From Bacillota bacterium (GTDB taxonomy: Bacteria > Bacillota > Desulfitobacteriia > Desulfitobacteriales > Desulfitobacteriaceae), in the NCBI GenBank assembly GCA_023390635.1, contig JAEWCM010000188.1, positions 1 to 11,513 on the forward strand: DNA of 11,513 bases, written 5' to 3'. The translations under genes were made by a program, and so were the position numbers. Positions 5,626 to 11,513 of this stretch are shown piece after piece. Each line of letters starts with the position of its first letter. Position 1 is the stretch's first letter. Under the pieces are notes generated by a model. It ran no database searches. It worked only from the letters and a program-made list of their open reading frames with translations, and had not been told where the DNA came from.

Positions 5626-5804
5626 TGGGCAAAGCTAATATGCAGATCCAACCAGAAATTAAGGATGTCCTGAATAGCATACTGAATTTTAAAAAAGCTG
5701 TCGATGAATTGGAGGCTGCTGGTCATAAGTTTGATGATATTTTGGATTGGATTAAACAGCCTTTTGGTTCTTTTTCAATAACCAAATCAGGCCGGATGGA
5801 CTAG
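5625..5804 (+). CDS. Small helical protein of unknown function (59 aa)
   Basis: ATG 5625 overlaps the stop of the preceding gene by one base and has AAAGGAG (5611-5617) seven bases upstream. The product begins MGKANMQIQPEIKDVLNSIL, continues with an amphipathic helix (FKKAVDELEAAGHKFDDILDWIKQ) and ends SITKSGRMD. The opening M-x-K-A-N resembles that of the upstream protein (MTKANI). It is acidic and soluble, with no known motif and no membrane segment. It is the last gene before the candidate oriT. Translational coupling and a good ribosome site support it as real; its function is unknown. Confidence 0.65.
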   Translation: MGKANMQIQPEIKDVLNSILNFKKAVDELEAAGHKFDDILDWIKQPFGSFSITKSGRMD

Positions 5805-5843
5805 GCAATAGGACGGGAGAGGGCTGTCTTTCTTTCTCCTCCG

Positions 5844-5938
5844 CAAGCTTCTCCTTTGTCCGCCAAGGCGGCCAAAGAGCTTGTTGGGGGAAGCCCCCAA
5901 ACCCCCTTGAGTGGGGATATCCCCACACCCCTTATTGA
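5844..5938. other. Candidate origin of transfer (oriT)
   Basis: Three adjacent dyads fill an otherwise gene-free gap just before the mobilisation genes. A: CAAGCT (5844-5849) with AGCTTG (5878-5883), enclosing CTTTG/CAAAG and CCGCC/GGCGG. B: TTGGGGG-AAG-CCCCCAA (5884-5900). C: the perfect 16-bp palindrome GTGGGGATATCCCCAC (5911-5926). Related strings ACCCCCTTGA (5901-5910) and CACCCCTTATTGA (5926-5938) follow B and C. Stacked inverted repeats beside mobC and relaxase genes are typical of MOBP oriT regions. The nick site cannot be placed by eye. An alternative is a transcription terminator, but no T-run follows any stem. Confidence 0.6.
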
Positions 5939-5967
5939 CTGCTGTTTATCCGGAAGGAGAATACTTC

Positions 5968-6570
5968 ATGCGAAGAATTTTTGTAAGGGTTATTGAAAAA
6001 GAAAAGAAAAACATGAGAATAAGTGCTGCGCTGGCCAATCAGCTCATCGGAAAATTCATGATTCATCAAGCTATAAAAACAGAGCCTAAAATAGTTAGGT
6101 TTGTCGATAAAACTGAGCAGCTCCGGATAATTGGAATTTCGTTAAACGAAATAACTCATATGGCGCACATGAAACAGATCATTACCGGATCGGCAGTGCT
6201 CCAGGATGTATTGCGGGATCTAATTACTTTTTTAACCCAGATCGGCCGAAGTGACTATGAAAAAAGGAGGGCAAACAAAATGCCGAAGAAAGAAAAAATC
6301 CAGATCCGGATGACGGATGAACAGTACCAGATCATCAGCGAGAAAGCCAAGCGAGCTAAATTATCAGTCAGTGAATATTTGCGTTTGGCTGCTGAAGGGG
6401 ATGAGGTGGTGATTTTCGAGGGAATGGGTGACTTCCGGCGGGAAATCCGGAAAATCGAAACGAACCTTAAGCAGCTGGAGAAGCTCCGGGATGAAGGAAA
6501 GTTCGGAATGGAAGGGTTGGATGAACTGAAAGAGCAGGTGGATGAACTGTGGCGGTTATTGAGTTCATAA
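5968..6570 (+). CDS. MobC-like relaxosome accessory protein, two modules in one frame
   Basis: One 200-codon frame appears to hold two MobC-like parts. Residues about 1-104 include QLRIIGISLNEITHMAHMKQIITGSAVLQDVLRDLITFL, which resembles the MobC C-terminal pattern (L-x-x-IG-x-N-x-NQI). From Met105 (ATG 6280) the protein reads MPKKEKIQIRMTDEQYQIISEKAKRAKLSVSEYLRLAA, the ribbon-helix-helix N-terminus of MobC, then a coiled coil rich in Glu, Lys and Leu. ATG 5968 has GGAAGGAG (5952-5959); ATG 6280 has its own AAAAAGGAGGG (6261-6271) eight bases upstream. Both a full-length and a short 96-residue product are therefore likely. MobC proteins bind oriT and help the relaxase open the DNA. The gene overlaps the relaxase by 22 bp. 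The first half could instead be a remnant of an older mobC fused by loss of a stop. Confidence 0.8.
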   Translation: MRRIFVRVIEKEKKNMRISAALANQLIGKFMIHQAIKTEPKIVRFVDKTEQLRIIGISLNEITHMAHMKQIITGSAVLQDVLRDLITFLTQIGRSDYEKRRANKMPKKEKIQIRMTDEQYQIISEKAKRAKLSVSEYLRLAAEGDEVVIFEGMGDFRREIRKIETNLKQLEKLRDEGKFGMEGLDELKEQVDELWRLLSS

Positions 6571-7478
6571 ACCGTTCCAACAAAACCTTTAAAGGCTTAC
6601 GGCAGGCGATTAAATATATTTTGCAACAGCAAAAGACAAGGCCCGACCTTATCGGAGCGATTGATTGCTCTCCGGAGCACGCCGACAAAGAAATGATAGC
6701 CGTCAAAAAGGAATTCAACAAATGGGATGGAAAGCAGTTCTTCCACTTTGTTCAGGCTTTCCACCCGCATGAAAACGTTACGCCAGAGACAGTCCACGAA
6801 ATGGCCGAGAAGCTCCTAAAGCATGAAAAATTCAAAGGGTTTCAGGTCTTATTTTCAACCCATGTGGATGCCGATCATCTCCATACCCACTTCATTATCA
6901 ATTCAGTCAACGCAGAAACGGGAAAGAAATGGCACACCACCAAGGAAGACATGCAGAATCTGAAAGACTTTTCGGATGAGCTTTGTAGGGAATATGGGTT
7001 AAGCACAATAGAGCAGAAATGGAATCCATGGAAGCACCCAGGTGAATACCGATCAGAGCGAAGAGGGCGAAGCTGGAAACATGAAACCTATCTGGCAGCC
7101 AGTCAATGCATGAGGCGCTCCACCAGCAAAGAGGATTTTATCAAGAACATGGGCCGTATCGGATATAAAGTCAATTGGCAGGATAACCATAAGTACATCA
7201 CCTTTACGAACCCTGATGGCAAGGTGTGCCGGAACAGAGGCTGGAACAGGCTGTCGAAAGAAAACTTATTGGAGACTTTTCAGCTCAACCAAGATTATGC
7301 CGATAAACAGGAACTTAAATCCGGAATGGAGGCTATCCTACAGTTCTTGAGGGATTTTGACGAGCAAGAGAAGGGGGCAGGACAACTGCCCTTCTCGCAT
7401 TTGGAAGGGCAGGCTCTCAAAGAGAAGATGATTGAGGAACGAATGGGCAGTCATATGGATTGGGAGCGGGAATGGTAA
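6549..7478 (+). CDS. MOBP-type relaxase (HUH endonuclease)
   Basis: Nicks oriT and stays bound to the transferred strand through a tyrosine. Motifs in order: IKYILQQQKT with the probable catalytic Tyr23; HFVQAFHPHE at 66-75; and the metal site HVDADHLHTHFIINSVN at 105-121, with His105, His112 and His114 forming the three-His centre of relaxases. The rest is basic and aromatic, suited to DNA binding. GTG 6549 lies inside the end of mobC, so translation is probably coupled; the upstream GGTGGAT is a weak ribosome site. At 309 residues it is shorter than many MOBP relaxases and lacks a long C-terminal helicase or primase domain. It ends 22 bp before the next gene. All catalytic residues I look for are present, so it is probably active. 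Subfamily placement needs a tree. Confidence 0.9.
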   Translation: MAVIEFINRSNKTFKGLRQAIKYILQQQKTRPDLIGAIDCSPEHADKEMIAVKKEFNKWDGKQFFHFVQAFHPHENVTPETVHEMAEKLLKHEKFKGFQVLFSTHVDADHLHTHFIINSVNAETGKKWHTTKEDMQNLKDFSDELCREYGLSTIEQKWNPWKHPGEYRSERRGRSWKHETYLAASQCMRRSTSKEDFIKNMGRIGYKVNWQDNHKYITFTNPDGKVCRNRGWNRLSKENLLETFQLNQDYADKQELKSGMEAILQFLRDFDEQEKGAGQLPFSHLEGQALKEKMIEERMGSHMDWEREW

Positions 7479-7500
7479 GTCACAAAAGGAGTGAGGTGTA

Positions 7501-8052
7501 TTGGTAATCATAAAAAGACTTCAATCCATACTAAAGGACAGCCAGGGCATCAGCTATCCGCTGGTGTCAGCTATCGTGCTTTCGCTCATGATGCTGTTTA
7601 TGGTAGGGTATGAATTCATGCGTCTTCAGATTATTGCCAGTGGCATCCGGGATGCCATGCAGTCGGCAGTTATATCGGTGGCCAACCAAAACGCTGAAGA
7701 TGTTTATGATGGATTGATTAAAGGGTACACCGGCGGTTATGAGCGGGATGAAGGGGCTTTTATCCCAAGACTCACCACCGGGAATATTTATGCCGAACTG
7801 GATGGACTGCTTGGGACCCAGCAAAGCGGGGAAAGGCACACGAAGCTAAATGTGGACGGAGGCATAGAGTATGAAATCTATGGGCTAACTGTAGATGTGC
7901 ATAATGCCCCTCAGGCCGATCGGGACGGAAGAACCTTTGAAGTAGGAGCAAAGATCAGTTTGGAAGTGCCTATTTATTTTATGGGTAAAGCGTTGCCTCC
8001 CATGCATATTGACAGTTTAAGAGTCACTTCAAAATACATCACAAAGTTTTAA
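7501..8052 (+). CDS. TadE/pseudopilin-like single-pass membrane protein
   Basis: A 183-residue protein. A short basic start (MVIIKRLQSILKDSQG) leads into a hydrophobic helix at about 17-38 (ISYPLVSAIVLSLMMLFMVG), then an amphipathic helix and an extracellular, mostly beta-rich domain ending KALPPMHIDSLRVTSKYITKF. A short charged leader, one N-terminal helix and a globular outside domain are features of TadE/TadG-like minor pilins and pseudopilins. The prepilin peptidase site would be near SQGIS, but the usual +5 Glu is not visible. TTG 7501 is preceded by AAAAGGAG (7484-7491). The gene follows the relaxase by 22 bp in the same operon, pointing to a role in a transfer pilus or envelope channel. 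The family call is moderate; the link to transfer is inferred from context. Confidence 0.65.
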   Translation: MVIIKRLQSILKDSQGISYPLVSAIVLSLMMLFMVGYEFMRLQIIASGIRDAMQSAVISVANQNAEDVYDGLIKGYTGGYERDEGAFIPRLTTGNIYAELDGLLGTQQSGERHTKLNVDGGIEYEIYGLTVDVHNAPQADRDGRTFEVGAKISLEVPIYFMGKALPPMHIDSLRVTSKYITKF

Positions 8053-8068
8053 AGAGAGGAGGATGTGT

Positions 8069-8317
8069 ATGTCAGAGCGAGATGATTGGTGGGTAATCCA
8101 TCAATATCTTTACAATGGCATTTCGGATCGAATCCGTTGGTATAAAGATCACCAGGACTTGGCTACGCCAGAGGAAATGGGCAGGCTGAAAGAAGCACTT
8201 GATGTTTACAGAGATAATTGTGTTGTGAGCGGGAAGTCCCTGGATGATGCTTATGAGGCCCTATGCGGAAGTCTGGCCCAGCAGCTGCTAGAAGAAGACC
8301 AGGAATTAGAGTTTTAG
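8069..8317 (+). CDS. Small acidic protein of unknown function (82 aa)
   Basis: Starts at ATG 8069, since AGAGGAGG (8055-8062) is six bases upstream; ATG 8063 has no spacing. The product opens MSERDDWWVIHQYLYNGISDRIRWYKDHQ, with a run of aromatic residues, followed by predicted helices and an acidic end (LLEEDQELEF). There are no membrane segments or signal peptide, so it is probably cytoplasmic. The spacing of 16 bp to the upstream gene and 22 bp to the next marks it as part of the transfer operon. I do not recognise the family. A chaperone or adaptor for the neighbouring membrane proteins would suit its size and charge, but that is speculation. Confidence 0.65.
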   Translation: MSERDDWWVIHQYLYNGISDRIRWYKDHQDLATPEEMGRLKEALDVYRDNCVVSGKSLDDAYEALCGSLAQQLLEEDQELEF

Positions 8318-8339
8318 TTGCGGAAGGAGAGGATGGGTA

Positions 8340-8642
8340 ATGAGTGAGGGATTAAAAGCTATTGAAAAAGCATTAGATGACTTCATTTTTGAGAGAAGCT
8401 GTGATTTCGTGGAGAAAAAGTTAGGGGAAAATCCTTTTTATATCCAGCATCACAATGACGTGCTTGATCTATATAAGAAAATTGATCAGCACATGGGGGA
8501 GAACAGCGAAGCAAAACAACTCTTCATGAAAGTGGATGAGGTGTTTGGGAGCTTAGAGAGCCTCGAAATAGAACTGAGTTACCAGCAAGGCTTTAAGGAT
8601 GCCCTTAATCTTAAAAATTTAATTAACCTAGGCATTGCATAG
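8340..8642 (+). CDS. Small helical protein of unknown function (100 aa)
   Basis: ATG 8340 follows GGAAGGAGAGG (8322-8332). The product is all-helical by appearance: MSEGLKAIEKALDDFIFERS, then a central stretch LYKKIDQHMGENSEAKQLFMKVDE, and near the end LSYQQGFKDALNLKNLINLG. The Y-x-x-GF-x-DAL pattern near the C-terminus occurs in several small uncharacterised helical proteins of Firmicute elements. No export signal. It sits 22 bp after the preceding gene and 44 bp before the next. A DUF-type family is likely but I cannot name it. Context places it with the transfer genes; function unknown. Confidence 0.6.
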   Translation: MSEGLKAIEKALDDFIFERSCDFVEKKLGENPFYIQHHNDVLDLYKKIDQHMGENSEAKQLFMKVDEVFGSLESLEIELSYQQGFKDALNLKNLINLGIA

Positions 8643-8686
8643 TGCCCGAAAGTTCCCAAAGATGGTAAAATGGAAGGAGAAAGCTT

Positions 8687-9079
8687 ATGAAAGATCTCAA
8701 GAAGTATTTTGATAAACAGTTCTTCATTGTCCTCACGCCGATCTTAATATTGACTCTGGTGAATGTAACTCTTTTTTTCAACTATCCTCATTCAGACAGT
8801 GAGGCGGCCGCCAAGGCATCCAGTAAAGGGGATTACGAGAGCATGCTGCCCATCTTTGATAAAGCCGATGAATATTTCAGCAAAATGAAATCAGGGGATA
8901 TGAAGGTGGGTGGCTGGCTGGCCAATGGCAGTGAAGACCAGCAGGCCCGCCAGGTAGCGGAGAGAGCATACTTCAAATACTTGTTGATGAAAGAAATGGC
9001 TAGTGGACATATGAATGTGGATCTGGAGCAATTAGAGCAAGAAGACGTCTATACCATCATTGGGACGGTATATCCTTAA
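8687..9079 (+). CDS. Single-pass membrane-anchored protein of unknown function (130 aa)
   Basis: ATG 8687 is preceded by GGAAGGAG (8672-8679). A basic start (MKDLKKYFDKQ) leads into one transmembrane helix at about 12-32 (FFIVLTPILILTLVNVTLFF), then a soluble domain of about 95 residues, rich in Lys, Glu, Asp and Ala, presumably outside the membrane. It includes LPIFDKADEYFSKMKSGDMKVGGWL and a helix QQARQVAERAYFKYLLMKEMA. The helix is more like an uncleaved anchor than a signal peptide, because no A-x-A site follows closely. The next gene starts 17 bp downstream and also encodes an anchored protein, so both may belong to one envelope complex. No family recognised. Confidence 0.65.
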   Translation: MKDLKKYFDKQFFIVLTPILILTLVNVTLFFNYPHSDSEAAAKASSKGDYESMLPIFDKADEYFSKMKSGDMKVGGWLANGSEDQQARQVAERAYFKYLLMKEMASGHMNVDLEQLEQEDVYTIIGTVYP

Positions 9080-9096
9080 AGACAGGGGGGATTGAA

Positions 9097-9657
9097 ATGT
9101 TCGAAAAGATTAAAAACCTTAGTAAAAGGATGAAGGTAATATCAGCAGTCGCAGGTTTGATTATCGTAGTTGGCCTTGGTTTCGGAATCTGGCATTTTAG
9201 CCAGGCTCCGGGAACGGATACACAAGCAGCCGATAGCTCAAAGCAGACAGAGACCAAGACCAAAGAGGACTATCTGAAGGAATATAAATCCATCCGGGAG
9301 CAGCAGGAAGAAGCAGCTAAGAAGGTTGAGGGCAAGGAAGTTGAGCTGAAGAACGAACCGGCTGCTGAGCCGGAAGTTCCTGAAACCCCAAAGTATGATT
9401 CCAAGGAAGCAGCTGCACAAGATACTCCGGCAGCACCGGCCCAGGCCACGCAGCCACAGACTCAGCCATCAACGGTGCAGCCAACACCTCAGCCTAGCAC
9501 ATCGGCATCCAGTGGAGGATCTTCGAGCGGAAGTAGTGGTAGTAATCTGGTCCCTGATTCACAAAATCCATTTGCTAACCCGAATAATGCAGCCCAAAAT
9601 GTCCAAGTCGAAGATGGTAGTAAATATGGTGAATGGGGCAATGGAGATAAATTTTAA
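9097..9657 (+). CDS. Membrane-anchored protein with coiled coil and long Pro/Ala/Gln/Ser tail
   Basis: A 186-residue protein. It has a basic start (MFEKIKNLSKRMK), one transmembrane helix at about 13-33 (VISAVAGLIIVVGLGFGIWHF), a charged helical stretch at about 50-90 (KTKEDYLKEYKSIREQQEEAAKK), then low-complexity sequence rich in Pro, Ala, Gln and Ser with a Ser/Gly block at about 138-150, and a short conserved-looking end (NPFANPNN...YGEWGNGDKF). The layout suggests an inner-membrane anchor whose disordered tail spans the wall, as in several pilus and conjugation proteins. It ends at 9657, just before a strong terminator, so it is the last gene of the upstream operon. No enzyme motif is present. 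The family is not recognised. Confidence 0.7.
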   Translation: MFEKIKNLSKRMKVISAVAGLIIVVGLGFGIWHFSQAPGTDTQAADSSKQTETKTKEDYLKEYKSIREQQEEAAKKVEGKEVELKNEPAAEPEVPETPKYDSKEAAAQDTPAAPAQATQPQTQPSTVQPTPQPSTSASSGGSSSGSSGSNLVPDSQNPFANPNNAAQNVQVEDGSKYGEWGNGDKF

Positions 9658-9676
9658 TATTTTTTAAGTATATGGC

Positions 9677-9710
9677 AAAGGACAGTCAAGAGGCTGTCCT
9701 TTTATTTTTT
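9677..9710 (+). terminator. Strong Rho-independent terminator
   Basis: AAAGGACAG (9677-9685) pairs perfectly with CTGTCCTTT (9694-9702) around an eight-base loop, and a T-rich tract runs to 9710. It closes the operon that begins at the rightward promoter. The next gene's AGGAGG begins at 9711, directly after it, leaving no room for a separate promoter, so the downstream gene depends on read-through. Confidence 0.9.
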
Positions 9711-9722
9711 AGGAGGATGAGA

Positions 9723-11513
9723 ATGAGACGTTTAGCTATTGGGCTATTGGCCATACTGTGCTTTATGATTTATTTACCTAGTGTTCTTTTAGCTGATGAT
9801 AATGCTGCTGGAGGAAGTGGGAGCGTTGGGGGAGCTACAAATGGTTATGGGTGGTATAATTCAGGCGAATATATGTATAAGGTTTCGGTCTATGTTGGGC
9901 TAAGCGATAAAGCTAAGACGTCTGACCCAAATCTTTCAAATTTTAAAAGAATTGGAGATGCTCCAATTTACGTTAAACCCAGCAATTTTGCACTTCCCAG
10001 TAATGGAGTATTCTACGGAAATGGTAGCAAAGTCGATTATCTGAATGGGATGGCTTTTACTTCCACTCCAAATCCTAAAATAGTTGAAGCACCAACTTTG
10101 CCACCTCCACCGGTAACCAGTGGAGGAAATATTACATCAGTTAAAGAGTATTTTGGTGATGCTAATTCGCTTAACTCTTCAATTAATGCTATTGCACAGC
10201 AAAAAGGCACCACACCTGGAGGTCTAGTGAGCGGTCTTAACTTTACGATCAATGGTGTTACCGGAACCGTTTCTCCGGACAGAATCCTTCCGGTTAAAGG
10301 CTCCGACGGCACATACAAAAATGAAGTGCCCTGGCTCGTCATCTATGAGCCGGTGATCATCGCCCACCTGAAGGATGGAACAACAAAGTTGGCCTTTACG
10401 GCAACTGAATATGCCCTAGCTCAAAAGCTGGGGTATTTTAATTTTGGTGGTGGCGCTGACGGCCAGATGATTACGGCTCTGACTCACCGGGCCTTGCCCA
10501 ACAGTATCACCCTGGAGAAAAAGTGGTTCGGCTATCCCGTCACGCCATCTTTGCCCCAAGGCATCAATTGGGCGAATGAACGCATCATCCAGGGCGGCGG
10601 TTGGGGGATGCGCTGCCTGGGGCCGCACATGATGGGCGGAGAAGACGATCCCACCGTCAGCATCGACGGTTACTATGTGGATTCGGATGTGATTACGCAT
10701 GTCGAGGTCTCGGCCATGGACGCGATCACGCCGGATTCCCCAGTGACGGTTCATTTTTCTACTAGCACTGGCCAGAGTGGATCTCAAACCTTGGTGATCC
10801 CGGCCGGCGGATCTCAGTTGGCCTGGTTTCGATGGCATACACCGACTTCCCCGGGGAATGTGGATATCAATGTAACCCTCAGCGGTAACGGATCAGCAAA
10901 CATTCAAGGCAGCAGCTCCGCCATCATCCATGCAGACATTATAGAGATCCCGGAGCGAATTCCACCCAAAACTGTTCTTCATCAGATTAATCCCTATGGC
11001 CAGGATCAAAAGGCCGAAGGTTGGGAGCCGGTGGAGCCACGGGTGATAGCCCAAAGAACAAGCACATCCTGGGGAGAGTGGAGTGCTTATTGGCTGCCGA
11101 ATTGGCAATGGGAATCTGACTGGTGGCAGGACTCGGACACCGGTGAATGGTATGATGATGGCAGCTGGGTAGATTACGGAGATTGGGAGTACGATTGGAC
11201 TGGCTATTCCGCGACTCTGAACACGGACTTCCAGGTGACACCTAATGAACCGGGAGTATCAACACCTACGGCCTATCAGGAATTCGGGGAATGGACAATG
11301 AAGTCTGGGTACGGTGTATCGCTACGCCTAGAGACACAAGTTACATCCAATGCTCCGGCCAGGGATATTGTGCAGGTTCAAATGGCCGACACAGCTTACC
11401 CAGAGTTTGCCTATAAATCGTACAATCGAATTCTGGAGAAGACCACTTCAGGGAATGCCCCAATTTTTGAGCTGAAGCATGAAATGAATCAGGATCACTT
11501 TGAAGGTCGGGAC
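9723..11513 (+). CDS. Large secreted protein with Trp-rich segment, 3' truncated by window
   Basis: The frame is open from ATG 9723 to the last base (597 codons, no stop). AGGAGG lies at 9711-9716. Residues 1-24 (MRRLAIGLLAILCFMIYLPS, then VLLA) form a classical signal peptide, with cleavage after Ala24. After a Gly/Ser linker comes a beta-rich ectodomain, including GYGWYNSGEYMYKVSVYVGLSD near residue 40, a proline-rich hinge (TLPPPPVTSGG) at about 125, and a region around 449-495 with 11 Trp plus many Tyr and Asp (WLPNWQWESDWWQDSDTGEW). The base composition changes near 10200: the first 160 or so codons are A+T-rich, the next 180 clearly G+C-rich. I know of no named family; it resembles large exported proteins of clostridial integrative elements. 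A surface or adhesin-like role in mating contact is inferred from the signal peptide, size and aromatic content. Confidence 0.8.
   Translation, partial: MRRLAIGLLAILCFMIYLPSVLLADDNAAGGSGSVGGATNGYGWYNSGEYMYKVSVYVGLSDKAKTSDPNLSNFKRIGDAPIYVKPSNFALPSNGVFYGNGSKVDYLNGMAFTSTPNPKIVEAPTLPPPPVTSGGNITSVKEYFGDANSLNSSINAIAQQKGTTPGGLVSGLNFTINGVTGTVSPDRILPVKGSDGTYKNEVPWLVIYEPVIIAHLKDGTTKLAFTATEYALAQKLGYFNFGGGADGQMITALTHRALPNSITLEKKWFGYPVTPSLPQGINWANERIIQGGGWGMRCLGPHMMGGEDDPTVSIDGYYVDSDVITHVEVSAMDAITPDSPVTVHFSTSTGQSGSQTLVIPAGGSQLAWFRWHTPTSPGNVDINVTLSGNGSANIQGSSSAIIHADIIEIPERIPPKTVLHQINPYGQDQKAEGWEPVEPRVIAQRTSTSWGEWSAYWLPNWQWESDWWQDSDTGEWYDDGSWVDYGDWEYDWTGYSATLNTDFQVTPNEPGVSTPTAYQEFGEWTMKSGYGVSLRLETQVTSNAPARDIVQVQMADTAYPEFAYKSYNRILEKTTSGNAPIFELKHEMNQDHFEGRD

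Larger units (their letters stand above)
2251..11513. mobile_element. Integrative (conjugative or mobilisable) element in ssrA, right end outside window
   Basis: The element starts at the ssrA 3' end and contains, in order, a serine recombinase, a tandem-HTH repressor with operators, a Cro-like protein, small regulatory ORFs, a candidate oriT, MobC-like and relaxase genes, and a run of exported or membrane proteins. This is the module order of an ICE or IME: integration, regulation, mobilisation, transfer. No attR, coupling protein or VirB4/TadA-type ATPase is visible, so whether it can transfer by itself is unknown. Confidence 0.85.

Noticed and set aside
9395..9667. Overlapping plus-strand frame inside the Pro/Ala-rich gene
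   Set aside because: It is a shadow produced by low-complexity codons, with no ribosome site; the 9097 frame has a membrane anchor and a sensible layout.
10101..10113. CCACCTCCACCGG as a possible attR copy of the ssrA end
   Set aside because: Only eight bases match the ssrA 3' end, and it lies inside an intact coding frame encoding a proline-rich hinge.
10037..11241. Several minus-strand frames opposite the secreted protein
   Set aside because: They are shadows of the G+C-rich coding sequence; the plus-strand frame is open throughout with a signal peptide and ribosome site.
1..11513. CRISPR array or tRNA genes
   Set aside because: No regularly spaced direct repeats and no tRNA cloverleaf seen other than the tRNA-like part of tmRNA.

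Overview
The window looks like chromosomal DNA of a low-to-mid GC, spore-former-type Firmicute (Clostridia). A Desulfitobacterium / Desulfosporosinus / Dehalobacter-like member of the old Peptococcaceae is my best guess. The basis is a CWB2 plus CAP cell-wall protein, strong GGAGG ribosome binding sites, TTG and GTG starts, and a tmRNA tag of the ANDNYALAA type. The genus is inference only.

Layout. Bases 1-2250 are host backbone: the 3' part of a secreted CWB2/CAP-domain protein, then smpB, then ssrA (tmRNA, about 1900-2250). An integrative mobile element begins at the exact 3' end of ssrA and runs past the right edge of the window. On the minus strand it carries a large serine recombinase, whose last 32 codons are read antisense out of ssrA, and a repressor with two tandem XRE helix-turn-helix domains. 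A regulatory region (about 4400-4630) holds a perfect 17-bp-arm palindrome, three related 16-bp operator-like sites and two apparent face-to-face promoters. Rightward from there come a small Cro-like XRE protein, three small proteins (one with an antirepressor-type HTH), a candidate oriT made of three stacked inverted repeats (about 5844-5926), a double-module MobC-like accessory protein and a MOBP-type HUH relaxase.

Downstream of the relaxase is a tight co-directional run of proteins that I cannot assign to a known conjugation system: a TadE/pseudopilin-like single-pass protein, two small soluble helical proteins, two single-pass membrane-anchored proteins (one with a long Pro/Ala/Gln/Ser tail) and, after a strong terminator, a large secreted Trp-rich protein that is cut by the window end.

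Working model (inference). The recombinase excises and inserts the element at ssrA. The tandem-HTH repressor and the Cro-like protein compete at the operators to decide between quiescence and transfer. MobC and the relaxase nick the oriT. The pseudopilin and secreted-protein cluster belongs to the envelope-spanning or surface part of the transfer apparatus, possibly Tad/Flp-like rather than a classical VirB-type system. The sequence shows no ATPase or coupling protein inside the window, so an independent conjugative element and a mobilisable one cannot be told apart here.
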